Positions 8,423 through 16,197 are shown, counted from the first letter of the stretch. The stretch is DNA of 64,000 nt from Nevskia ramosa DSM 11499 (GCF_000420645.1 NZ_ATVI01000007.1:1-64000), one strand, 5' to 3'. The notes: generated by a model from the letters alone, not told the origin. Numbers and translations are program-made.

Positions 8423-8587
8423 TCAGCCGGCGTGCTCGTTCATCACCACGGCCACGCCACCGAGCGCCGCAGTAGCGCCGTGCACCACGTCCGGCGCGAT
8501 ACCGAACAGCGGGGCCAGTGCGGCGAAGATGGCGGCAAGGCCGGCCCACGTGGACGGCTGGAATACGCGTTTCTTGAAGGCGTTCAT
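8423..8587 (-). CDS. Holin-like small membrane protein
   Basis: 54 residues starting MNAFKKRVFQPSTW. Two hydrophobic helices (WAGLAAIFAALAPLFGI and VVHGATAALGGVAVVM) are joined by a short polar turn, and it ends NEHAG. The charged N-terminus, the FQPSTWAG entry and the size are typical of small phage holins. It lies in the cluster downstream of the lysozyme gene. It is easy to miss because of its length and because a longer shadow frame overlaps it. Confidence 0.65.
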   Translation of the reverse strand: MNAFKKRVFQPSTWAGLAAIFAALAPLFGIAPDVVHGATAALGGVAVVMNEHAG

Positions 8588-8592
8588 TTCGA

Positions 8593-9072
8593 TCAGGCAG
8601 AGCGGACGTTACGGTTGAAGCGAGAACCCGAAGCCGGCGCGATGGCGCGAGCTGCAGCGCGGGCAAGCGCAGGATTTGCGTTGATCTTGTTGACCACCTT
8701 CTGCACCTTCGCGGCCGACAGCGGCTTTGCGGCCGTTGCAGCGCCCTTCGGGGCGATGGCGACGGGCACCGGGCGGCCAGACTTGGCGCGTTCTTCAGCG
8801 GCGCGCTTTTTCGACAGCGCGAGCGCATCGGCGATCAGCGCGGCCGTGGCTTCCGGCGTGGCCGGAGCCGTTAACGCGGCGGCAGGCGCAGCGATCGACG
8901 CCGGGGCATACGTTGCGGCCGGCGTGAACGCTGGCGAGCTGGCAGACCCCTTGATGCTGGCGAATGCATTGCTGACGGCCGCCGATATTTCGTCGCGCTT
9001 GACGTACAGCAGCGCGGCGGCAGCGATGCCGACACCGAGCTTGACGTAAAGTGCCGTGTTGTTGCCTTTCAT
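8593..9072 (-). CDS. Virion or membrane protein with N-terminal TM helix
   Basis: 159 residues. One TM helix at ~9-25 (YVKLGVGIAAAALLYVK) is followed by a long Ala/Pro/Lys-rich segment and a basic C-terminus. No enzyme motif. Layout and position match other single-TM proteins of this prophage (9077-9484, 13868-15022), which I suspect belong to an internal virion membrane. Confidence 0.6.
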   Translation of the reverse strand: MKGNNTALYVKLGVGIAAAALLYVKRDEISAAVSNAFASIKGSASSPAFTPAATYAPASIAAPAAALTAPATPEATAALIADALALSKKRAAEERAKSGRPVPVAIAPKGAATAAKPLSAAKVQKVVNKINANPALARAAARAIAPASGSRFNRNVRSA

Positions 9073-9076
9073 GGGG

Positions 9077-9484
9077 TCACCCGATGGTTTGCGAATGGCA
9101 GGCGCAGCGATGCGCGCCGGCAGGTTGAGAGAGGCCGCTTAAGCCGCTGCGCGTCACGTACTCGGTTCGGCCAGGCGCAACCGGGATCGAGACGCCGCCC
9201 CACAGCGAGCGGATGAACGTCGGCGCGTCGCAGTGCAGGGACGCATCCCAGCGACTGCCGCGGCGAATCGCATCGGCGCACTTGTCCGCCGCTGGACGCG
9301 GCAGGCCGACGCTATCTCCGATGCCGACGACCACGCCCTTTCCTAGATCCACAGCGCCACGCCCTGCAGCTGCGCCTGCACCCTGCGCGCCGGCCGTCGT
9401 GATCGCGCGATAGACCATGAAGCTGCCGACGCCGATCAGTGCCAGCGTGGCGACGCCTAGAGCCTTGTCGACGGAGCCGGTCAT
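9077..9484 (-). CDS. Virion or membrane protein with N-terminal TM helix
   Basis: 135 residues. A TM helix at ~8-27 (ALGVATLALIGVGSFMVYRA) is followed by a Gly/Ala-rich stretch and a compact C-terminal part with four cysteines (KCADAIRRG, HCDAPTF, HRCACHS). The cysteines could pair or bind metal. Between the lysozyme and the next TM protein in the late operon. No known family recognised. Confidence 0.6.
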   Translation of the reverse strand: MTGSVDKALGVATLALIGVGSFMVYRAITTAGAQGAGAAAGRGAVDLGKGVVVGIGDSVGLPRPAADKCADAIRRGSRWDASLHCDAPTFIRSLWGGVSIPVAPGRTEYVTRSGLSGLSQPAGAHRCACHSQTIG

Positions 9485-9489
9485 AACGA

Positions 9490-10059
9490 TCAGGCGAGGA
9501 ACAGCGCGCGTTCATCCGCGCGCCGCGATGCGAGGCCGGCGACGACGGTCAGCTTGCCGTTCACCGTGGCCTTGTTGAACAGGGCGATAGCATCGGCCGC
9601 GCCGCGCATGTCGCCAGCCTTCGCGAGCCGCGCGGCCGTCGACGAACGAAAGGCACCGGCGCCGATGTTGAAGGCGAGGCTTACGAACGCGGTGCGCTGA
9701 TTGGCCGTCAGCTTGACGCCGAGGCCATCGACCGCCGAGACAGCCGCCGCGACATCGCGAGCGAACAGCCCGTCGATCACCGAGGCCGGCGCGGGGTTGG
9801 CTTTCGTGTACTGGCGCAGGTAGCCGTCCGCCGCCGTCAGCTTGTGGCCCACCCCGAAAGTCTCGATGCCGGCCGAATCGCGATAGACATACGCGACCCG
9901 CCCTTCGTGCCGCTCGATGTAGCTGGCGAGTGAGTTAGGCATGAACGGCAGCGCCGGCAGGAACGACGACGGCAGAAACGATGCGCTCGCGCGCCTGGAA
10001 TACAACGCCAGCGTCAGCAGGGTGACGATCGCGAGGACGGGGGCGGGGCGAATGTTCAT
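9490..10059 (-). CDS. T4-type lysozyme (GH24) with N-terminal signal anchor
   Basis: 189 residues. Residues ~5-20 are a hydrophobic signal anchor, so this is a SAR- or membrane-anchored muramidase. The catalytic triad keeps exact T4 lysozyme spacing: E52, D61 and T67, in HEG, YRDSAG and ETFGVGH. A second conserved segment (LTANQRTAFVSLAFNIGAGAF) completes the family. It cleaves peptidoglycan for host lysis and may also act at entry if packaged. It lies between the lyase-fold protein and the small membrane proteins, making 7982-10059 the lysis end of the operon. Confidence 0.92.
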   Translation of the reverse strand: MNIRPAPVLAIVTLLTLALYSRRASASFLPSSFLPALPFMPNSLASYIERHEGRVAYVYRDSAGIETFGVGHKLTAADGYLRQYTKANPAPASVIDGLFARDVAAAVSAVDGLGVKLTANQRTAFVSLAFNIGAGAFRSSTAARLAKAGDMRGAADAIALFNKATVNGKLTVVAGLASRRADERALFLA

Positions 10060-10062
10060 GGA

Positions 10063-10962
10063 TCACGAGTGACCCCATTCCAGCCGCTGATAGATCACCT
10101 CGATACCGCCCGTGTGCGTGGTCGTATCGTCCTGAATGTAATTGCCGGCTTTGAAGTAATTGGTTCCGCCCGCCCACGTGCCATCGAACTGATAGCTATG
10201 CAGGACCTGGACGTTGCCCGGATCGGCACCGAACGGGAACACGTCGCCCACCGGCACCGCTGGCACTGGATGCGCTACGCGCAGCGTCAGCAGGCCATTC
10301 ACGATGCGGCAGTCATAGGCGTATGAAGCGCCGACCGGAATCGAGATCGACGCGCTTTGCTGCACTGGCGCACCGCTGGCCGGCGTGGTGCGAACGATGT
10401 TGTACAGCTCGACCGTTGAGCTACCCGGCGTGGCCTTGCGGATCACCGAGATAATCGGCAGGCCCGTTGATGGAACTTTGCCGTGCACCTGGTTCCAGAC
10501 CGTGCGGGATTGGCCGGTGCCGTTCAGCGGGCTGCAGAACCTCGTTACGCGCAGCACGCCAGATTGCCAGTGCGTGCCGGTCGTAATGTCCCAATCGCCG
10601 CTTGCACCGCCGATGATTCGCTGTTCGCGCCCTTCGCTTCGCGGGTGCGGCGTCGGATCGTTCGGCGATCCGCCATTGGCATCCACCGGACACCACAGCA
10701 GCGATTCACCTTGCGCGATTGCAGCGCCGGAGTTCGGCGAGACAGTCAGTGTTGCCGAGCCGAAGGCAAGGTACGGATCGGCGACGGCCGGCGGCCGCGC
10801 GAGATTCTGCAGCTGGCCGTATTGCAGCGTGATCGGCGTACCCACTGCCGGCGGCGCAACCGCAGACGGCGGGATCGTGAAAGAGCCGTAGTTTGACCAG
10901 CGGATGCGGCTGACCAGCTGGGCACCCTGCGAAGGCCGATAGACACGGATCAGGCGAGACAT
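10063..10962 (-). CDS. Alginate-lyase-2 (PL7)-fold protein, probable virion depolymerase
   Basis: 299 residues. Three hallmark segments of polysaccharide lyase family 7 occur in order: PRSEGREQ (107-114, cf. the R-x-E-x-R motif), NQVHG with Q158/H160, and YFKAGNY (269-275). These are the Arg, Gln-x-His and Tyr active-site elements of the family. The family beta-eliminates alginate or related uronic polymers. Residues 1-~75 are an extra N-terminal part that could attach to the virion. The start overlaps the stop of the collagen-like fibre gene (ATGA), so the two are probably made together. Enzymatic activity is inferred from motifs. Confidence 0.75.
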   Translation of the reverse strand: MSRLIRVYRPSQGAQLVSRIRWSNYGSFTIPPSAVAPPAVGTPITLQYGQLQNLARPPAVADPYLAFGSATLTVSPNSGAAIAQGESLLWCPVDANGGSPNDPTPHPRSEGREQRIIGGASGDWDITTGTHWQSGVLRVTRFCSPLNGTGQSRTVWNQVHGKVPSTGLPIISVIRKATPGSSTVELYNIVRTTPASGAPVQQSASISIPVGASYAYDCRIVNGLLTLRVAHPVPAVPVGDVFPFGADPGNVQVLHSYQFDGTWAGGTNYFKAGNYIQDDTTTHTGGIEVIYQRLEWGHS

Positions 10963-12293
10963 CAGCCCGTCGCCCGCAGACGCCAGCGCCAGAGCCGGGC
11001 GGCCTCACCGACGACACCGAGCGCCCGGATGCGCAACGTCAGATCAGCGCCCGGCGTATGGGCGAACTCAGTCAGATAGCCGCCGCCCGACGCCGTTCCG
11101 TAACCGAACCCGGACAGATGCGCGCCCTGCCGGTAGGCAGTGCCGGCAGCGTTGAAGAACAGGCGACAGACGCCGGCATAGCGGCGCGTGCTGGCAGTGC
11201 CGGGAGGGACAAACACGTCCAGCCCGTCCGCAGTCACCGACACCGCGTTCGACGCGCTGGCCGACTGGAACAGCACGTCAAAATCCAGATCGAGTTCGGT
11301 CCGACCTTGAATCAGCTTGCCGGGGACCACGATCACGCCGGTACTGAAGTCCGCAGCGGCCGCCGCCAAAACCATATCGGCCGATTCATTGGCCGAAGCG
11401 TCAATGATCGAAGCGCTGTTGAGATACTGATACTTCGCGCCGTCGCAGATCAGCATGATGCGCCGCGCGTCGCCCGCGCTCTTTCGCACCACGAAAACGC
11501 GATCAGCATTTTCCGCCGCAGCCGCAGGAAGATCGGCGAGCAGCATCACGCCCATGGCGGCATTGCTCGCCTCGACAGCGGCGCGAGCGCGTTCCGGCGT
11601 AAACCACAAATTGCTCGGGTCCCCGTCTTCCGGCAGATCGTCCGTTGAATTCAGGCCGACCGTTGCGCGGGTCGGCGTGACCCACAGACCGGCGTAATCA
11701 ACGTTTGATTGCTTCGCCAGCACTTGCCCCGCAGCGCCGCCGGCCGGCACGCCTGGACCGGCAGCGCCAGCGGCACCCGCGTTGCCCGTGTCGCCCTTCG
11801 CGCCAGTAGGACCAGCAGGACCAACCGCACCGGCCGGACCAACAGCGCCAGCGGAACCCGCATTGCCCGTGTCGCCCTTCGCGCCAGTAGGACCGGCAGG
11901 ACCAACCGCACCGGCCGGACCAACAGCGCCAGCGGCACCCGCATTGCCCGTGTCGCCCTTCGCGCCAGTAGGACCGGCAGGACCAACCGCACCGGCTGGA
12001 CCAACAGCGCCAGCGGCTCCCGCATTGCCCGTGTCGCCCTTCGCGCCAGTAGGGCCGGCAGGACCAACCGCACCGGCCGGACCAACAGCGCCAGCGGCAC
12101 CCGCATTGCCCGTGTCGCCCTTCGCGCCAGTAGGACCGGCAGGGCCAACCGCACCGGCCGGACCAACAGCGCCAGCGGCTCCAGCGTTGCCCGTGTCGCC
12201 CTTGTCGCCCTTCGGACCTTCAGGACCAGCGGGACCTTCCTGATACGGATAGGCCAGCGCCGGGTTTGGAAATTCAGAATTGTTGACGGGCAC
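10962..12293 (-). CDS. Collagen-like phage fibre/spike protein
   Basis: 443 residues. After ~17 residues comes a Gly-X-Y region of ~170 residues built from five exact or near-exact 27-residue units (GAAGAVGPAGAVGPAGPTGA plus KGDTGN and A), predicted to form a collagen-type triple helix. A phage-fibre linker follows (GAAGQVLAKQSNVDYAGLWV), then a ~220-residue beta-rich C-terminal domain, likely the trimerising and receptor-binding head. Found in fibres of many phages; here it is the only fibre gene, upstream of the lyase-fold protein. The start is ATG 12293. Confidence 0.85.
   Translation of the reverse strand: MPVNNSEFPNPALAYPYQEGPAGPEGPKGDKGDTGNAGAAGAVGPAGAVGPAGPTGAKGDTGNAGAAGAVGPAGAVGPAGPTGAKGDTGNAGAAGAVGPAGAVGPAGPTGAKGDTGNAGAAGAVGPAGAVGPAGPTGAKGDTGNAGSAGAVGPAGAVGPAGPTGAKGDTGNAGAAGAAGPGVPAGGAAGQVLAKQSNVDYAGLWVTPTRATVGLNSTDDLPEDGDPSNLWFTPERARAAVEASNAAMGVMLLADLPAAAAENADRVFVVRKSAGDARRIMLICDGAKYQYLNSASIIDASANESADMVLAAAAADFSTGVIVVPGKLIQGRTELDLDFDVLFQSASASNAVSVTADGLDVFVPPGTASTRRYAGVCRLFFNAAGTAYRQGAHLSGFGYGTASGGGYLTEFAHTPGADLTLRIRALGVVGEAARLWRWRLRATG
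11785..12189. repeat. Five tandem 81-bp repeats encoding Gly-X-Y units
   Basis: Units begin at 11785, 11866, 11947, 12028 and 12109, with a partial sixth at 12190, and differ by only a few bases. They are in frame inside the fibre gene, so gain or loss of a unit changes fibre length by 27 residues without frameshift. There are no spacers, so this is not a CRISPR array. Confidence 0.95.
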
Positions 12294-12296
12294 AGA

Positions 12297-12584
12297 TCAG
12301 CCCTCGAATGCGTAGAACGGACACGGCTGCAGCGCCATGACCCAAACTTCATTGGCCGGCGCGCTTTGCGTTTCGGAGAACGACGCCCCCGGACCCAGCC
12401 GCAGATGCAGCGGCGTGGCCGGGCCGCCAAAGCTCAGATAGAGCTGGCCGCTTGAGCTGGTATTCACGATCAGCAGCGCGCGCCGATTCGGATTGCGCTT
12501 GAACAGCGCAACGCCGCGCCCGGTTTCCCGGAAGGCGTCGCCGATCGTTTCGGCGTATTCCGGCGACGGGCGCGGCTGGCTCAT
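12297..12584 (-). CDS. Small beta-rich phage protein, putative virion component
   Basis: 95 residues from ATG 12584, which overlaps the stop of the preceding gene by one base. It is predicted to be mostly beta strand (RALLIVNTSSSGQLYLSFG and EVWVMALQPCPFYAFEG), a look shared by small sandwich proteins of virions. It lies directly between another beta-rich protein and the fibre gene. A longer upstream extension in the same frame is spurious. No family identified. Confidence 0.65.
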   Translation of the reverse strand: MSQPRPSPEYAETIGDAFRETGRGVALFKRNPNRRALLIVNTSSSGQLYLSFGGPATPLHLRLGPGASFSETQSAPANEVWVMALQPCPFYAFEG

Positions 12585-12979
12585 TACTGCGCGCTCGCCT
12601 GGACGCGGCGACCGTGCAGCGTCACGTAGACGTCGGACTCGACGTTGCCGAGCTGCACCACCGACAGCGATAGGCGCACGTTGCCGCTGACACGGAATTT
12701 TTCCGCCAGCTCCCACGGCAGCGAGCCGTCGCCGGCAATGTTGCGCGCGTGCTGCGGCTGGACGAACAAGGCGCTATTGGTGCCGCCCTGTTCGAAGATC
12801 TGGATGGTGCAGTTCGCCGGCACAACTTCGCCGTCTTGCACCTGGGCGATGCTGATCCGCGTGAACTCCACATCGAAGCCGTCACGCGGCAGCTCGACAG
12901 GCGTTGCGATTGCGGCGGCGCCAATGGCGCCGGGCAGCGTGACGGCAAACGAATTGATGTAGTGCCTGGATGCCGACAT
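12584..12979 (-). CDS. Beta-rich phage protein, minor capsid/penton candidate
   Basis: 131 residues, dominated by alternating hydrophobic strands (FDVEFTRISIAQVQDG, CTIQIFEQGG, NVRLSLSVVQLG, DVYVTLHGR) with few helices, as in a single jelly roll. It follows the capsid candidate gene after a hairpin. In tailless double-jelly-roll viruses a smaller single-jelly-roll vertex protein often accompanies the major capsid protein; this is the best candidate. The assignment is inference. Confidence 0.6.
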   Translation of the reverse strand: MSASRHYINSFAVTLPGAIGAAAIATPVELPRDGFDVEFTRISIAQVQDGEVVPANCTIQIFEQGGTNSALFVQPQHARNIAGDGSLPWELAEKFRVSGNVRLSLSVVQLGNVESDVYVTLHGRRVQASAQ

Positions 12980-13009
12980 GGCTTTTCCCCGAATGGATGG
13001 TTTGCAACA

Positions 13010-13036
13010 GCGAGGGCGCGCAGCGCACGCCCTCGC
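13010..13036 (-). terminator. Hairpin after the capsid candidate gene
   Basis: Perfect 9-bp stem GCGAGGGCG / CGCCCTCGC with a 9-nt loop, in the 72-bp gap after the putative capsid gene. There is no T-run on the minus strand, so it is more likely an mRNA-stabilising or partial terminator hairpin that raises capsid mRNA relative to downstream genes. Confidence 0.45.
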
Positions 13037-13051
13037 GGGTTACAGCCGCGA

Positions 13052-13789
13052 TCAGCGAACGGCTGGCAGGCCGGTTGCGATCGACAGGGCAGGCGACGGC
13101 ACGACCAGACCGCCCGGCATGCTGGCGCGCTCCGCATCGGTCAGGCCGTCGCCATCGCTGACGCCCCACAGTTCGGCCTCGATACGCGCGACCTGCGGCA
13201 TCGAGAGGATCGACAGCGGACGGTCCCAGCGCAGGTTCAGCGCGAAACGCACGCCGCGCGGAATGCGGATGCCGTTGGCCGGATAGGCACGGCCGACGTT
13301 GTTGATGGTCACCGAGCCGCTTTCGCTGTACTGCGTGCGGACGGCGTTCGCACCGATGGGATCGAGACCGATCAGCGCGCCGCTCGCGACGATGTTGCTG
13401 GCCGGCACGAGATCGCGGATGCGCGCGGTAAACACGACCTGGTTGTCGTTCAGCACGAGTTCGGCATAGCCGCGTTCGTAGAACAGCCGGGTGTCGTAGT
13501 TGTCCAGCTCATCAAGCGGGGTCTGACCCGGCTGCAGCAGATTGGCCGGAATCGACGTGGGAACGATCCGAATGCCAATCGTCTGCAGCACGATGCCGGT
13601 TTCGTTGACGCGGCCGTCCTCGGTCAGATTGGTGTCTTCGAAACCCTTCTGGCGCGACACCGAGCCGCTGACGTCCGTGTAATTGACGGAGGTTGCCGCC
13701 GAACGGCGGAACAGGTTGACTTCGCGAACGCCGTTCATCACTGCATATTCGGCGTCATAGACGTGCGGGTAACGCTTGTTGATTGCCAT
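13052..13789 (-). CDS. Candidate major capsid protein (beta-rich, jelly-roll-like)
   Basis: 245 residues, mostly beta strand: VNYTDVSGSVSRQKGF, TGIVLQTIGIRIVP, YAELVLNDNQVVFTARI, GSVTINNVGRAYP, GVRFALNLRWDRPL and ARIEAELWGV. A strong ribosome site (AGAGGA) precedes ATG 13789, and a hairpin follows the stop, as for a highly expressed structural gene. The size is near that of the PM2 major capsid protein P2 (about 270 residues). Membrane proteins upstream and a fibre downstream fit a capsid cluster. No motif identifies it; a structure prediction showing two eight-stranded jelly rolls would be decisive. Confidence 0.5.
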   Translation of the reverse strand: MAINKRYPHVYDAEYAVMNGVREVNLFRRSAATSVNYTDVSGSVSRQKGFEDTNLTEDGRVNETGIVLQTIGIRIVPTSIPANLLQPGQTPLDELDNYDTRLFYERGYAELVLNDNQVVFTARIRDLVPASNIVASGALIGLDPIGANAVRTQYSESGSVTINNVGRAYPANGIRIPRGVRFALNLRWDRPLSILSMPQVARIEAELWGVSDGDGLTDAERASMPGGLVVPSPALSIATGLPAVR

Positions 13790-13867
13790 GATTGAATCCT
13801 CTTTTTCGTGTCGATTGGCGCGGCAGAGCCGCCCCGATTAGTGGAGTGATGCGGGTTGGTTTTGGGG

Positions 13868-14503
13868 TCAGCCGATCTGCGAGGCAGGCACGTACGGGGC
13901 TTGCGAGAACGTGCCGGCGAGGCCATCCGAGGCGAGCGCCATCGGTTCGCCGCCGACGCCGTACAACGCGCCATTGCCGTCCTGCAGGCCGGCCATCATC
14001 GAGCCGTCCGAAAGCTGCATGGATACCGGCTGCATGCCGGGATAACCGGCGAGGTCCATGTCATGCGTTTCGCTCAGCAGGCCGGACAGCGCACCGACGC
14101 CGGCACGATTCACGACGCGGCTTGCGAGCTTGTAGAGGCCAATCGTCGCGATGCCGAGCGTCGCGCTGATCAGATGCGGGCTCTTGATGACCTTGCGGCC
14201 GAGCACGCCGGCACCGATGCCGGCGGCGATGTAGATGACATCACCACGCGCGCCGCCGGTCAGCTTGGCGGGCAGGCGCTTCATCAGCATGTCGGCGGCG
14301 ATGGCACCACCGGCACCGATCGCGGCCGGCATCAGATGCGAGTCGATCACGTCACGCTTGATCGCCGGGGCGATCTTCTTGAACTTGGCCTTTGCTTCGG
14401 CGACGGCCTCTTTCGTCTTGCGGGTGGCGAGAGCCGAGGCGCGCGACTTGATGGCCGCCTGTGCCTTCGGGTTGTTCATCAACTTCTGGATGGCGGTAGC
14501 CAT
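13868..14503 (-). CDS. Virion membrane protein candidate with two TM helices
   Basis: 211 residues. It has a Lys/Ala-rich helical N-terminus (TRKTKEAVAEAKAKFKKIAP), a first hydrophobic stretch (~60-75), and two clear TM helices (DVIYIAAGIGAGVLG and LISATLGIATIGLYKLA). The ~75-residue C-terminus is Gly/Met-rich. A basic end facing packaged DNA and membrane helices are expected of internal-membrane proteins in tailless phages. It is immediately upstream of the capsid candidate. No family recognised. Confidence 0.6.
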   Translation of the reverse strand: MATAIQKLMNNPKAQAAIKSRASALATRKTKEAVAEAKAKFKKIAPAIKRDVIDSHLMPAAIGAGGAIAADMLMKRLPAKLTGGARGDVIYIAAGIGAGVLGRKVIKSPHLISATLGIATIGLYKLASRVVNRAGVGALSGLLSETHDMDLAGYPGMQPVSMQLSDGSMMAGLQDGNGALYGVGGEPMALASDGLAGTFSQAPYVPASQIG

Positions 14504-14512
14504 AGTGGTTCC

Positions 14513-15022
14513 TCAGCTTTTGCGGGTACTGCGTTGGGGGGAGGGTTTCGACGAAAACAGCATCACAAGGCCGATCGCGGCAGCGCCGCCGATCAGCAGC
14601 CAGCGGGGCACTTCAGGGCGCTGTTGCTGCGTCACGGCAGCTGCCGCAGCGGTCAGGGATTCAGCGGCGGGCAGGCCGGCGCGGGCGCGATCGAGATTGG
14701 CGCGGTTCAGCGCGTTGGCCGTCTTACTCGCTTCGTTCGCCTGGGCGATGGCCGGCACGCTGTTCAGGATGTTCTGCAGCCATCCCGGCGTGCCGGGGAT
14801 CGGCGCCGCAACCGGCAGCACGCCGACCACGACCGGGCCGGCCGTGTTCTGCAGCGCAGCGGCATTGCCGGGGATCGTTGCGCCCGGAATCGTCAGCACC
14901 TGGCCGACGCGAATCTGATTGACGTTGCCGATCTTGTTGGCGCTGGCGATGGCCGCGACAGACACGCCGTACTGCGCCGCAATGCGGCTCAGGGTGTCGC
15001 CGGCTTTCACCGTGACGATCAC
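14513..15022 (-). CDS. LysM peptidoglycan-binding protein with C-terminal TM helix
   Basis: 169 residues. The LysM domain is residues ~3-47 ([20 protein letters not shown], ending VGQVLTIPG) at the extreme N-terminus, with no signal peptide. A Pro/Ala-rich linker follows, then a TM helix at ~142-158 ([16 protein letters not shown]) and a basic tail. A LysM head with a C-terminal membrane anchor suits a virion membrane protein that engages peptidoglycan during entry. The start overlaps the end of the transglutaminase-fold gene. Confidence 0.8.
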   Translation of the reverse strand: MIVTVKAGDTLSRIAAQYGVSVAAIASANKIGNVNQIRVGQVLTIPGATIPGNAAALQNTAGPVVVGVLPVAAPIPGTPGWLQNILNSVPAIAQANEASKTANALNRANLDRARAGLPAAESLTAAAAAVTQQQRPEVPRWLLIGGAAAIGLVMLFSSKPSPQRSTRKS

Positions 15023-15879
15023 CGCTTGAGCACCAGCACGAGCGCCAGCACGCCGCCGCCGATCATCAGCGGCACCTTGTTCGCCTCGAAAAACGAGGGT
15101 TGACCGCCGGCATAGAGCGGTTGCGTCGCAACGACGGATTCCGTCTGCGCGCGGGTCTGATCGGCTTGCGCGGTGGTCAGCGTCGCCTGGGCCTGCTTAC
15201 GGCTGGCCGTTGCGGCGGACACCGTGGCGAGCGCTGCAGCGGCACCGGGAACGGTTACTGCAGCCGCCAGCGGCGCGACCTTGACGGCCGTCTTGACGAC
15301 GCCCTTAACCGCCTTGCCGATCTTCTTGAAGATGCTGCCGAGCTGCGGCGCATCGTTACTCGCAATCTCAGCAGACATGCGGATCGCAATGCCGGCCGGA
15401 CCTTTGCCTAGTGGCCATGGTTCCGTCGTTTCGACCGGAACCCATGCGCCTTGGATAAACGTTTCCGCGTAGACGTGAGAGAACACGCCGGGTTGCGTGC
15501 CGATCGCCATCAGGCGAACGCGGTGCCCGATGGCCGTCAGCAGCGCGGCGACAAGCTGCGCGTGCCCGTCGCAATCGTCCTGGCGGTTGCCCGGCTTAAT
15601 GAGCCAGACCGGCGACATCAGCAGCTCAGAGCCGCGCGGATCGAGCGTGTAGCGAATATTGGCGCGAACCCATGCCTGCACCGCCGCAGCTTCGGCCGTG
15701 TAGTCCTTGCCGAGCACGCTGGCCACGATGGACCGGGCAAGCCCGAGGATTGCCGGATTCGTGGCCGCACCGCGCACGGTATTGCGCATGGTGACCAGCA
15801 GGGCAGAGATACCGGCAGCGCCGCCGCGCACGGTTGCGCGGGAGACTTTGCCGAGGCCGTTGATAGTGGTGACTAACAT
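15019..15879 (-). CDS. Transglutaminase-fold protein with basic helix and C-terminal TM
   Basis: 286 residues from ATG 15879. Residues ~60-160 show a transglutaminase/cysteine-protease core: DDCDGHA with Cys103, FSHVYAE with His135 and VPVETTE with an acidic third residue near 150. A Lys-rich amphipathic helix follows ([20 protein letters not shown]), then an Ala-rich coil and a C-terminal TM helix ([16 protein letters not shown]). It may be a membrane-bound virion hydrolase or cross-linker acting on peptide bonds at entry. First gene of the late operon after the terminator. The longer frame to 15975 is rejected because it begins beyond the Shine-Dalgarno and inside the terminator. Confidence 0.75.
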   Translation of the reverse strand: MLVTTINGLGKVSRATVRGGAAGISALLVTMRNTVRGAATNPAILGLARSIVASVLGKDYTAEAAAVQAWVRANIRYTLDPRGSELLMSPVWLIKPGNRQDDCDGHAQLVAALLTAIGHRVRLMAIGTQPGVFSHVYAETFIQGAWVPVETTEPWPLGKGPAGIAIRMSAEIASNDAPQLGSIFKKIGKAVKGVVKTAVKVAPLAAAVTVPGAAAALATVSAATASRKQAQATLTTAQADQTRAQTESVVATQPLYAGGQPSFFEANKVPLMIGGGVLALVLVLKR

Positions 15880-15913
15880 GGGCGACGTTGTACCGTCGCC
15901 CGGAACGCCTCCT
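15880..15913 (-). promoter_or_regulatory. Shine-Dalgarno separated from its start codon by a perfect hairpin
   Basis: On the minus strand AGGAGG (15913-15908) is followed by the 6-nt CGTTCC, then the stem GGGCGAC, loop GGTACAAC, stem GTCGCCC, and then ATG at once. Unfolded, the site is 28 nt from the start. Folded, the spacing becomes about 6 nt, the optimum. This defines the start at 15879 and suggests structure-dependent initiation, as known for some T4 genes. Confidence 0.6.
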
Positions 15914-15936
15914 GAATGGATATGACGGAGACGCAT

Positions 15937-15963
15937 AAAAAAGCCCGCGCGAGGCGGGCTTTT
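15937..15963 (-). terminator. Rho-independent terminator between early and late phage operons
   Basis: Stem GCCCGC/GCGGGC with a 5-nt loop, flanked by six A on the left and four T on the right of the plus strand, so the minus transcript ends hairpin-TTTTTT. It divides the Rep/XRE operon from the structural operon. Late genes then need read-through or a promoter that I could not place. Confidence 0.75.
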
Positions 15964-15978
15964 CGACTTCAGCATGCT

Positions 15979-16197
15979 CTACGACAGCAGCGCAGCCGGC
16001 GTGACGCCGAGCACAGCGGCGATCTTTCCGAGGGCCGAAACAGTCAACGGCCGATCGCCTGATTCGATTCGCGACAGCTCCGCCTGGCTGCAGCCGATGT
16101 TGGTTGCGAACGCGGTCTGCTTCATTCGACGCGCACGCCGCAACCGGCGAATGCGCTCGCCGGTTGACTCGGACGGCACGGCCTCAAGCGGCGGCAT
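15979..16197 (-). CDS. XRE-family HTH regulator
   Basis: 72 residues, essentially one XRE/Cro-cI helix-turn-helix (GERIRRLRRARRMKQTAFAT, SQAELSRIESGDRPLTVSAL). Its start lies 14 bp inside the end of the 465-residue upstream gene. It is the last gene before the terminator at 15.95 kb and the late operon, a good place for a switch controlling late expression. The target site is unknown. Confidence 0.85.
   Translation of the reverse strand: MPPLEAVPSESTGERIRRLRRARRMKQTAFATNIGCSQAELSRIESGDRPLTVSALGKIAAVLGVTPAALLS

Noticed and set aside
11785-12189. CRISPR array
   Set aside because: Units are contiguous 81-bp coding repeats without spacers.
11782-12243. Proline-rich plus-strand frame made of repeats
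   Set aside because: Reverse reading of the collagen-like repeats; periodicity comes from the fibre gene.
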